DNA of 64,000 bases, from positions 29,726,480-29,790,479 of the forward strand of contig JALIGW010000005.1 of assembly GCA_023053685.1 (NCBI GenBank). The letters are read 5' to 3'. Of the stretch, positions 56,110-64,000 are shown piece by piece. The translations under genes and the position numbers were made by a program. Positions within the stretch are counted from its first letter, which is position 1, and each line of letters opens with the position of its first letter. Source of the stretch: Diadophis punctatus similis. Taxonomy: Eukaryota > Chordata > Lepidosauria > Squamata > Dipsadidae. The notes under the pieces were generated by a model. The model was not told the DNA's origin and ran no database searches. It worked only from the letters and a program-made list of their open reading frames with translations.

Positions 56110-56325
56110 TAGCAATTGCTAAATGTTTTAGAGACCATTTGCAGTTATGATGGTGATGAAAAAATAATTTTGCAACCAATTTTCACATTTATAGCCTTCA
56201 TAAGTCTGTAAAACAAAGAAAAACAGAAGTATGATGGTAAAAAGAATCATGGCTCCACTTAGCAACTACTTTGCTTAACAACTTAGCGCACCCAGTTGTG
56301 GTCACTATATTGGCCCAACCCAACA
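56110..56325. mobile_element. Decayed Tc1/mariner-type MITE remnant
   Basis: CCATTTGCAGTTATGATGG and CCACTTAGCAACTACTTTGC are reminiscent of the AGTT-rich interior of the CAGGTAGTCCT family. No ends remain. Confidence 0.4.
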
Positions 56326-56485
56326 CTGGTTCATTTTACCCAGTGTAGTGAACTAATAATTGAGTGGAGGAAAGTGGGGTTTAATACTTTATTTCTGTGA
56401 AGAATTAAAGCAAGATATGCTTGGAATCCAAGTTCAAATTAGGTGTGACTACTGAAATTCAGCAAGCCAGTTTATACCATAAAAC

Positions 56486-56652
56486 CAGCAGTGGGTTGCT
56501 CCCGGTTTGGACCGGTTCTTAGAATTGGTAGCGCCGGCGGTAGAAGGCTCCGCCCACCCACCCGGGACGCTTCTGCGCATGCACAGAAGCATTGCATAAG
56601 TGCGCAACCGCGCACGTGAACCGGTAGCAAAAATATTTACAACCCACCACTG
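56486..56652. mobile_element. hAT-type MITE, perfect 8-bp target duplication
   Basis: CATAAAAC on both sides (56478-56485, 56653-56660). Starts CAGCAGTGGGTTGC and ends CAACCCACCACTG. The core has a CTTCTGCGCATGCACAGAAG hairpin. Confidence 0.93.
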
Positions 56653-56660
56653 CATAAAAC

Positions 56661-57465
56661 CTTATAATTTCTTGAACTTTCATCATTTGTTCCTGATTTT
56701 TAAGGCATGTACAGTATAAGTTAATATGCCTTAGTAAGCTTGTGGCAAGGGTTACACTTAATTAGCTAAGCTCTCCATCTCTGGGTGTGTTTTTTAACAT
56801 GCTAATAATAATTTTTTTTTACTGTACTTCCAGGATTTTGCCTGGACATTCTTAACCACAGCTCAGCTAAATGTCATGTTTCCTTTCCTTGTTCCAGTAA
56901 CAGGCCCACTTGCAAAATTCTTCAGCAGAGTTACACAGCCACATCCTGCCAGCTAGAGTGACATTTCTCACGTACGAAGCGTTTGTGGTCAGCCTCTTGC
57001 TTTCTTCTGCCAGTTGCCAAAGCAGGTATTAATTACTAATTCTAACAATGGCTATATTAAGAAAAGCACAAAGTGATTAAACTGTAGTGCTTCTGCTTGA
57101 AGCTAATTCATGGCTTATGAAAGCTCCTAATGGTTTATTAGCAAATGAATTGGCCAGGTCCTCAACTAAATAAAGACCAGCAATATCAAAGTCTTTCAGT
57201 ACATTTGGAACATGTTGTGGGCACTCTTCAAAATGACTGTTGGGAATGCCTTAGCCTTTATAACATGGCTGATATGAGGAACATAACCAATTACAAAGCT
57301 TTCAGAGTACTACCTACTGTATCCTATCTTTTCAGTCAATCAAAATTTATTTTGGTTACAGAACAGTATAGAACAAAACAACTAAAACTGTTTTTAAAAA
57401 AAGAGGGGACCTAAATATAAAACACAAGCTAAAATAATAGTAGAGAATATTATCAGTAATATTTG
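56661..57465. other. Unassigned sequence
   Basis: A 89-codon open frame at 57145-57414 has no recognisable family. Confidence 0.35.
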
Positions 57466-57563
57466 AGCCAGTTTGGTCCAGTGGTTATGGATTCAGGGAA
57501 CACGTTCAGGAAACTGAATTCCCATGTGGCTGGAGAATTATGAGAATAAAAGTCTACACATCT

Positions 57564-57788
57564 ATTAAATATTCAGATTAAGGAGTGAAGCCGGTGAATA
57601 AAGGCTTCACTCAGGTCCGCCACTCAGGTGGGGAAAAAACAGTTCATTTCTATTGGCTGAGGCGGCTGACAGCTCGCTATAAAAGGCGTGCTGTCAGCCA
57701 GACTCTTTGCTGGGTTCTTGCTTGTAATTAATAAACAGCATTTCATCAGATCTCTCTCTGTCTCTTCCATCCAACCCATTATTCAACA
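57564..57788 (+). mobile_element. LTR-like insertion with TATA box and AATAAA
   Basis: A 225-bp segment flanked by ACATCT (57558-57563, 57789-57794). It has CTATAAAAGGC at 57678-57688 and AATAAA at 57730-57735, spaced like an LTR promoter and polyadenylation signal. It lacks TG...CA ends, so class is uncertain. Confidence 0.45.
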
Positions 57789-57798
57789 ACATCTTAAA

Positions 57799-58084
57799 CA
57801 GGGGTGAAATTCACAAGATTCTGACAAGTTCTGGAGAACCGGTAGCGGAAATTTTGAGTAGTTCGGAGAACCGGCAAATACCACCTCTGGCTGGCCCCAG
57901 AGTGGGATGGGAATGGAGATTTTGCAGTATCCTTCCCCCAGGAGTGTGGGGAGGGAATGGGGATTTTTCAGTATCTTTCCCCTGGAGTGGGGTGGGAATG
58001 GAGATTTTGTAGTATCCTTCCCCTGCCACGCCTACCAAACCACGCCACAGAATCAGTAGGGAAAAATTTTGAATTTCACCCCTG
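57799..58084. mobile_element. hAT-type MITE, third layer of a nest
   Basis: Ends CAGGGGTGAAATTCAC and GAATTTCACCCCTG. Flanks ATCTTAAA and ATCTTGAA match at 7 of 8. The interior carries three tandem units of about 45 bp containing GGAATGGAGATTTTGCAGTA-like sequence. Confidence 0.9.
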
Positions 58085-58115
58085 ATCTTGAAGTTACCAA
58101 GTCTGAGAAACACTG

Positions 58116-58640
58116 ATCTGGGTATAAAATCAAATGCAAATTTAAAGTTGATAAAAGCTGCACATGGTGCTGATCTAGGTTTATCTGTGCATTTTTCTAC
58201 TAAATGTTGTAACACAAATTGACCGGTGGACAATTAGCCCTAAAACCAGCTTATTCTTCTGGCAATAACTGTTCAAATTTCATCCAATTCAGTAATTTTA
58301 TGTTTAAATGTTTTGCATATAATTTGCTTATGCTACGTAATAGACTGATGGGGCAATTGTTAACTGGTAGATTCCTTTCCCCCTTTTTGTAAATGGGAAC
58401 TATTATTGTTGTAATCTCTTGGAATTATTGCAAAATAGTCAATAGCAAAAAACAGAGAACCTAAGCCTGGAATCCATCCCTCTGGGTTGTTGCAAATAAT
58501 TTAATCAGTTAAAAGGTCATTCCCTGATGATTTTCATGGGTTGAGTTGGTTAATCAGGTATTTGATTTCTGTACCAGTTACTGGATACCAATAAGGAAGC
58601 ATATCAAATTCTAATTTGAATTGGTTGGAGCAGAGCTCCC
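58116..58640 (-). pseudogene. LINE reverse transcriptase remnant
   Basis: Minus strand, in several frames: EIKYLINQLNPWKSSG, then NPEGWIP, a HLQKGG block, and finally QFVLQHLVEKCTDKPRSA with AAFINFKFAFDFIPR, a decayed version of the RT palm motif FIDLKSAFD. Frameshifts and stops throughout. The catalytic YXDD region is not present. Clade uncertain. Confidence 0.68.
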
Positions 58641-59024
58641 TTTGTCCATATGAAGAAACAACCCACATCTTCTAGCTCTTTCTTCTATAGGAAGCACTTT
58701 ACTAAGCCTCCTGTTTATGCTTTTTCTGCACAAGTGGATGCACTTCCAAGCAAAATGTTGGAATGTAGCCACTCATGTTTTTATTTTCTAAGAGAGTTTA
58801 GGTAGCTCATTTTTAAACATGACGTTATAGAATTAAAGCTGTTTTTTTTAAAAAAAGTCAAATAAATCAAATCTGACAGGCCCCAATTGTAGACCCATTG
58901 GTGCCCCTAATATAATCTCAGAAGTACTCAGTCCAAATGCATTGTTTTCACAGAAGATGAAAACTTCTTTGCCATTCTACATGTAATTTATAGGAGAAAA
59001 TCAGAAAATGCAATGCATATCTCA
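58641..59024. other. Unassigned sequence
   Basis: Nothing recognised; may include unrecognised 5' parts of the flanking LINE remnants. Confidence 0.35.
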
Positions 59025-59313
59025 GGGGTTGCCACAAAGAAGAGAGAGTCAAACTATTCTTCAAAGCACCTGAGGGTAGAACAAGAAGCAATGGGTGGAA
59101 ATTAAACAAGGAGAGAAGCAACTTAGAACTAAGGAGAAATTTCCTGACAGTTAGAACAATTAATCAGTGCAACAGCTTGCCTCCAGAAGTTGTGAATGTT
59201 CCAACACTGGACGTTTTAAAGAAGATGTTGGATAACCATTTGTCTGAAGTAGTGTAGGGTTTCCTGCCTAAGCAGGGGCTTGGACTAGAAGACCTCCAAG
59301 GTCCCTTTCAACT
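59025..59313 (+). mobile_element. CR1 LINE 3' UTR
   Basis: TTGGACTAGAAGACCTCCAAG and GGTCCCTTTCAACTTTGTTG at the end, preceded by ACTAAGGAGAAATTTCCTGA, are typical of the CR1 3' end. It is joined directly to a compound microsatellite. Confidence 0.88.
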
Positions 59314-59357
<44 letters not shown>

Positions 59358-59377
59358 ATTATTATTATTATTATTAT

Positions 59378-59417
<40 letters not shown>

Positions 59418-59464
59418 CAGATAGATAGACAGATAGACAGGCAGACAGACAGACAGGTAGACAA
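59313..59464. repeat. Compound (TTG)n-(TTA)n-(TAGA)n-(CAGA)n microsatellite
   Basis: Four successive blocks follow the CR1 3' end with no intervening unique sequence. Confidence 0.95.
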
Positions 59465-59731
59465 CAAATAGGGTAATATATGTTAAAATATTTATTTAAA
59501 AAATAAAAATAAAAATTGCATTATAGCAATTCAATAGTGCCTATAATAAGCAATAAAATTTAAAAGTAAAATATGAATAGTAGATTTTTAATATCAAACC
59601 TAAATGCAGTGATAATCTACTTGGACATAGTCTTGGTCAGGGTAACTTGATGACTTAGGTTTTGAATCATGGTTGCCTACTAAAATATTTAAGGACCACT
59701 ACCAGCTCTTGAAAGTTGGTATCTGTCATTC

Positions 59732-59890
59732 TCTGCTTTGCTTTGCTTTGCTTTTGCTTTTGCTTTGCTTTGCTTTGCTTTGCTTTGCTTTGCTTTGCTT
59801 TGCTTTGCTTTGCTTTGCTTTGCTTTGCTTTGCTTTGCTTTGCTTTGCTTTGCTTTGCTTTGCTCTGCTCTGCTCTGCTCTGCTTTGCTC
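59732..59890. repeat. (CTTTG)n microsatellite
   Basis: About 30 pentamers with two TTTTG variants at the left and CTCTG variants at the right. Confidence 0.97.
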
Positions 59891-60843
59891 GCCACCTTTG
59901 TTTGCTCATGGACCAATCCCTTAAACAATGGTGGGGAGAGGTGTGAAGCAGAAAGGCTGAGCCTGTAGCCTCCCAGGAGCCCTCTGAGTCTCCATAGTTG
60001 GTTCTGCCTCTTGCCTTGAGGAAGCAACCTTGCTAGTTCTTCCTATCACAACAATTTTCCAGAGGCATCTGGCACCCAACTCCTAACCCCAACATTTACA
60101 TTTACAACCCCAACATTAAAGTTACTGGTAGTTAGGTGTCTTACAACCTTTGCTCCCATTCTGGAAATTAAAAAGTCAGAATTCAAAAGGTAAAATATGT
60201 TTTATTTCCTTAACATACAAGAAGAACATGATTAGAGGGTTTAGCCCTAAGAAGTCATAAACAACAAACTTAAAAAAAAGAATGTAAAAACAATTCTAAA
60301 TTAAATCTTAAGAGGTAATCATTAACCATTAAAACAGTTATATTATAAAGTTGACCAGATCACAATTAAACAGCTTGGTTTAAAAACTAGAAAATTCAGC
60401 AAAAAACAAAACTAAACCTCAAAATGAATGTTTTCTGCTGCTATCTTGGAAGAAATGCTGTGACTAAGTTTCAAGTTGCTATTATTTTATGTCAAAATAA
60501 GTAAAAACAACATTTTCATAACTAATTTTATAATTCAGAATGTAATTAGCACAGGCCAGAGAAACAAAAATTAAAATCATAATGCAAATTTCTTGCTGGA
60601 CTTTCTATCTATTTCTTCTGAAATAGTCATATCTAGAACAACTGCTCTGCTTCATTCTTCCTAGACTTCCCGCTTCTTTGAGATTCTAAATTTTAATCAG
60701 ACGCTGATGGGCATAATGTTATATCCTGCTTTTGCACCTCATTCCTGCAACAAAATATTCTTTTAAAAGGCCCAACCTTTCTTCTGTAACCATCAGAGGA
60801 AGGCCTGAGCATAATCTGAATCTATATGTACTATTTATACTTA
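59891..60843. other. Unassigned sequence
   Basis: AT-rich; no exon or repeat recognised. Confidence 0.35.
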
Positions 60844-60851
60844 ATTGAGAG

Positions 60852-61124
60852 CAGGGGTGGGTTCTAACTTACCTTGCTACTGGTTCGCTTCCTCATGCAC
60901 CGCGTGGACATGCTCGTGCTTTGCGTGGCACATGCGCAGTGCTAAAAACTCTGCTTCTGCACATGCGCATAAGCAAAAAACAAGATGGCGCCGCCTATGG
61001 TGCTGCCAAGAGAGCAGGTTCAGGGGCGTGGTCAGCCGACCATCGCTGCCGGTTCGGCGAGCGGGGGCAAATTCCCGCTACTGGTTCTATAGAACCAGTC
61101 CGAACTGGCAGCAATCCAGCTCTG
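60852..61124. mobile_element. hAT-type MITE, perfect 8-bp target duplication
   Basis: ATTGAGAG on both sides (60844-60851, 61125-61132). Starts CAGGGGTGGGTTCTAACT and ends CAATCCAGCTCTG. A GCACATGCGCA pair forms the central hairpin. Confidence 0.93.
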
Positions 61125-61243
61125 ATTGAGAGCATCTCTCTCTCGTGGTGGTAGGTAATATGTTTTAGCCTGTCTGCTTGAAATCAGCAGGTCAAAATAG
61201 ATGTAATTCTGGTAAGGGTTAATCCAGTAGTCTGCAAAAATGG

Positions 61244-61257
61244 CCACTAGGTGGCAA
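61244..61257 (+). promoter_or_regulatory. CTCF-like motif
   Basis: CCACTAGGTGGCAA matches 13 of 14 positions of the CTCF core and lies in the unique gap between two hAT MITEs. Weaker 12-of-14 plus-strand matches occur at 30303-30316 and 33658-33671. Confidence 0.45.
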
Positions 61258-61547
61258 GAAAGAGATAAAAAAGGGTTTTAACCTTTGCTTCCATCTAGTA
61301 GTCATTCTACTGTTTGCAGACCAGATACTGTATGATAGTTGTACTCTAGGATCAGGGGTGAAATGTGAAATTTTCCCCTACCGGTTCTGTGGGCGTGGTT
61401 TATTTTGTGGCCGAGGTTTGGAGGTCAGGTGGGTTTGGCTTCAGGTGGGTGTGGCCATGTGGTCATGTGACTGGGTAGGCGTGGCCAGGTTGTCATGTGG
61501 CTGGGTGGGTGCAGCCAATTTAGCAGTCCATTTTGCCAGGGAGCAGG

Positions 61548-61618
61548 TGTTTGACTAGATGACTCTGAGGTCCCTTCCAGCCTTTGCTGTGCTGTTTCAA
61601 AGCATCCTCTGAAGCTGT
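61548..61618 (+). mobile_element. CR1 LINE 3' scrap
   Basis: GTTTGACTAGATGACTCTGAG and GTCCCTTCCAGCC match the CR1 3' end; fully inside the composite hAT-type element. Confidence 0.6.
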
Positions 61619-61649
61619 GTCTAGTGCAAGCCAGGTTTGTGGTTCTTTC

Positions 61650-61664
61650 TCCCTCTCTCCCTCC

Positions 61665-61695
<31 letters not shown>

Positions 61696-61697
61696 CC
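61650..61697. repeat. (CT)n/(CCCT)n microsatellite
   Basis: Pyrimidine-only run with 16 or more CT units. Confidence 0.95.
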
Positions 61698-62220
61698 AAC
61701 CCTCCCCCCCAAAATAAAAAATTACTCATAAGAAAAGGCTCACAGAAAAACAAGGAAAAATCAAGCTGCTAACAAAGAACCTGCCTGAAGCTCATTCCAC
61801 ATTCCTGCCCGATAGAGATAATGAGATAATGACCGTATAGAAAGTGGAAGCCTGACATTTGGCGCCATTCACACAAGCAGGCAAACAGATCTCTAGAAAA
61901 CCCATTCAAGACGGGATATTTTGAAATTTCCCCATGGCAAGATTGGCAGCTAACAAAACACAGTAGTAGAATCAAAATAAGCAGCCCCACGCTCAAGACC
62001 CGACACAGGACAAAAGTCATTTAGCCTCAATGGGAATCACCCAAACCCTTTTAGAAACACAAAGCCCATATTGCACAAACCCCAAAATTTCAAAAACATA
62101 GAACCATATAAGAATCCTTCCTTTTAGCCACTTTGTTTTTCAGCTAACCCAGAATGTCACTTAGCTTATGCAATTAAAAACTTCCTTCTGAGCAGCTTCC
62201 GAAGGCTTTTCAGTTTAAAG

Positions 62221-62312
62221 CAGGAGTCTCCAAAGTTTGCAACATTAAGACTTGTGGTCTTCAACTCCCAGAATTCCTCAGCCAGCCATGCGGCTAAGTT
62301 TGGAGACTCCTG
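62221..62312. mobile_element. Nested fold-back MITE (AAGACTTGTGG type)
   Basis: Ends CAGGAGTCTCCAAAGTTTGC and AAGTTTGGAGACTCCTG. Flanks GTTTAAAG and ATTTAAAG match at 7 of 8. The right half lacks part of the arm, so it is internally deleted. Confidence 0.88.
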
Positions 62313-62387
62313 ATTTAAAGTGACAGCATTTGTTTTTCTTCTTTGCCAAGCGATCTTCCGGCTGGAAAGTGAATCCTAATTTTTCCT

Positions 62388-62470
62388 TCTAACACCTCCC
62401 TCTTTCTTTCTCTTTCTTTCTCCTTTCCCTTCCCTTCCCCCTCCCTCCCCCCTCTCTTTCTTTCTTTCAG
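62388..62470. repeat. CT-rich low-complexity tract
   Basis: CTTT and CCCTT motifs, pyrimidine-only apart from a few bases. Confidence 0.9.
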
Positions 62471-62650
62471 GAAAACCGGCAGGGAAATAGGCTTTTAAAA
62501 GTTTTTTTAAAAAACAGGAAGTGATGATGTCGGGGTGGGGGGCGGAACCTCGTGCTGCCATCGCTACTGGTTCTCCGAACCAGCCACTGCAACCAGTACC
62601 TACTCGCCCGAACCAGGCCGAACCGGGAGGATTTCACTCCTGACTAGGAT

Positions 62651-63152
62651 GCTAGATTTCTGAGCACAAACTCTCTGACTAATCTTAAAATCAGACTGTT
62701 AAGTTAGTCAGACTAAGGTTTATGTAACCAGGGCTTAATGCTGGGTAAAACAAAGTAACAGTTTCTGCTATTTTTTATTTTCAAAAGCAAGCTGTACATG
62801 CCTGTTTAGAAAACAAGTTAGTTATGCAGTTATGCTTATGTAGATCATAGCTCCTTCATTTATTTCCAATTTCTTTCAATACAAAATAATTCCAGTTCCA
62901 ATGTATTTTACTTGAGTCTGTATTTCCTTCAGGATCAGTGTCTGCATGTTTCTGCCTTCCCACTAGGTTATGACTTTGTGCATTTGTGTGCATTTGTGCC
63001 CAGGGAAGCACAGGGCAAGCGGCATATGCATTATGGTGGGTCACATGACTAAGAGGGAGGGGAACTTAGAATGGAGCACCCTTCAACATGCTGAAGAGCT
63101 GTCCAAGTGCCTCTTCCATAGGGATGCTGGTTTCTGTCACCATACTAGATCT
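62651..63152. other. Unassigned sequence before the LTR
   Basis: Nothing recognised. It would hold the 5' flank of the LTR element. Confidence 0.4.
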
Positions 63153-63429
63153 TGTTGTGCCTTGGCCGCGTCCGGCGCCGAGTCTGGAGGATCCGGAGGA
63201 CGCGGAGCCGCTCATGGTGCAGCAGTACCAGCCTATGTGCCTGGCACCAGAGACGGCTGGTGATGAGGACTCGGTGCCAGAGCAGGACGATCTCCCAGGA
63301 CCTTCTGCACCTGCGCAGCAGAGTTCTTCATCAGGAGATGAAGAACTCATGCTGAATGCCAGAGCACGCAGAGCAGCCAGAAGACAGGACTGGCTGAGTA
63401 AGCGTCGGTCCAATAGGAGGAAGCAGTGA
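63153..63429 (+). other. Open frame inside LTR U3, possible polyprotein C-terminus
   Basis: About 91 codons to TGA with an acidic middle (PETAGDEDSVPEQDDLPGP) and a basic end (RARRAARRQDWLSKRRSNRR). In a full element the same frame in the 3' LTR could form the end of the pol frame. There is no recognised domain. Confidence 0.4.
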
Positions 63430-63829
63430 GGGCTAATTGGGCCACGCCCTTCAGTGGCTATATTAGGCCATGGTAATTAGTGCTCATTGCTGAGAACAAC
63501 AATTCACTGACCTCAGCATATCCAGAGTTTCGTTTCTACGTCTGTTTGGGAATCTTATCACCAGCTTCTGCCAGCTTTATTCCGGGAAGCCAGCCAAGTT
63601 GTTCAGATAAGAATTAATGAGTCTTGCTTTGAACTTTTGTCTGTGTGCTATTTAACCCTCACGTAACCCAAAGAACCTTATTCCTGAAGACTTTCCGTTT
63701 GTGTTGTTTTGGACTTCTAAACCCTCTGAGTTTTACTAAGAAACTTTATTAGTAAAAGGAACCTTTCTGTTTGCCTCCCAGCGACTGTGTGTGTGTGTTT
63801 CTGGGGGTTTGCGGTGCTGGGTCACAACA
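63153..63829 (+). mobile_element. 5' LTR of a Ty3/gypsy-like retrotransposon
   Basis: Starts TGTTGTGCC and ends GGGTCACAACA, imperfect inverted ends. A GGCTATATTAGG promoter-like box lies at 63451-63462. A gag-like start codon follows 47 bp after. The 3' LTR would be beyond the window, so boundaries are inferred. The U3 part has a long open frame (63153-63429). No TGG-type primer-binding site is evident directly after the LTR. Confidence 0.72.
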
Positions 63830-63875
63830 GTTTGTTCTCAGCCATAACTGACCACACACAAGCCCAGATTGCATC

Positions 63876-64000
63876 ATGGAGCAGCTTCAGGACGAGAATG
63901 CTCAACTTCGGCAGCAGCTGGCAATCATGAACGCTCAGTTAACAAGGCAGCAAAATCAGTTGGCAGCTGCTCCTGCGTTGGCCCCAGCCCAACGGACACG
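63876..64000 (+). CDS. Gypsy-like gag, N-terminus (cut by window edge)
   Basis: MEQLQDENAQLRQQLAIMNA followed by QLTRQQNQLAAAPALAP is a leucine-spaced coiled coil typical of the start of vertebrate Ty3/gypsy gag. It is open to the end of the window. Without the rest of the element, intactness cannot be judged. Confidence 0.65.
   Translation, partial: MEQLQDENAQLRQQLAIMNAQLTRQQNQLAAAPALAPAQRT

Larger units (their letters stand above)
57466..58115. mobile_element. Nested stack: SINE head scrap and split fold-back MITE
   Basis: GAGCCAGTTTGGTCCAGTGG is a SINE head. GGCTGGAGAATTATGAGAAT through CTACACATCT is half of a fold-back MITE that resumes after two insertions as CTTGAAGTTACCAAGTCTGA and ends GAGAAACACTG at 58115. 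Insertions at 57564 and 57799 are listed separately. Confidence 0.6.
61353..62642. mobile_element. Large composite hAT-type element
   Basis: Starts CAGGGGTGAAATGTGAAA and ends GGATTTCACTCCTG. Flanks TCTAGGAT and ACTAGGAT match at 7 of 8. Inside: a GGGCGTGG/GGGTGTGG block, a CR1 scrap (61548-61618), a CT run, about 500 bp unassigned, a nested fold-back MITE (62221-62312) and a CT-rich tract. Confidence 0.78.

Noticed and set aside
59667..60027. Frames with AKQSK or LLCFA repeats
   Set aside because: Translation of the CTTTG microsatellite.
61845..61880. CCTGACA followed by TTTGGCGCC, resembling an LTR end and a primer-binding site
   Set aside because: No LTR start, duplication or gag frame could be found around it.

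Overview
This window is vertebrate nuclear DNA, most likely from a squamate reptile and probably a snake. The evidence is one clear spliced vertebrate gene (KCNK18) in a sea of squamate-type repeats: two tRNA-derived SINE families, CR1/L2-type LINEs ending in microsatellites (including an AATAG array of the kind reported as seeded by snake CR1/L3 LINEs), Penelope-like fragments, hAT MITEs with 8-bp target duplications, and Tc1/mariner-type elements with TA duplications. Species-level placement is inference.

Layout. 0-12 kb: intergenic, with two tandem CTCF-like motifs at 0.6 kb, a cluster of hAT MITEs at 3-8.2 kb and a tail-to-tail composite mariner at 9.6-10.56 kb. 12.18-22.02 kb: KCNK18 (TRESK two-pore potassium channel) on the minus strand, three coding exons with conserved splice sites, predicted 386 residues. 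Its 7.7-kb intron holds a 396-bp TA microsatellite, a GATA-type microsatellite, a SINE and two unusual inverted-repeat structures. 22-39 kb: intergenic repeats, including a 5'-truncated LINE reverse transcriptase at 25-26.3 kb. 39.4-40.7 kb: a CpG island that looks like an orphan promoter, with a long inverted repeat on one side and a purine microsatellite on the other. 41-63 kb: repeats, many nested (a solo LTR inside a Penelope GIY-YIG domain, a hAT inside a TA-flanked element, a fold-back element inside a SINE, a three-layer nest at 57.5-58.1 kb). 63.15-64 kb: 5' LTR and gag start of a Ty3/gypsy-like retrotransposon cut by the window edge.

Only KCNK18 can be defended as a functional protein-coding gene. 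The other coding-like stretches are transposon relics or microsatellite translations. The expected neighbours in the human arrangement (SLC18A2, VAX1, SHTN1) were not recognised. The most interesting signals are structural: several large palindromes, one with perfect 180-bp arms, one showing an inverted spacer between two direct copies, and MITEs that repeatedly carry a perfect NRF1-type palindrome.
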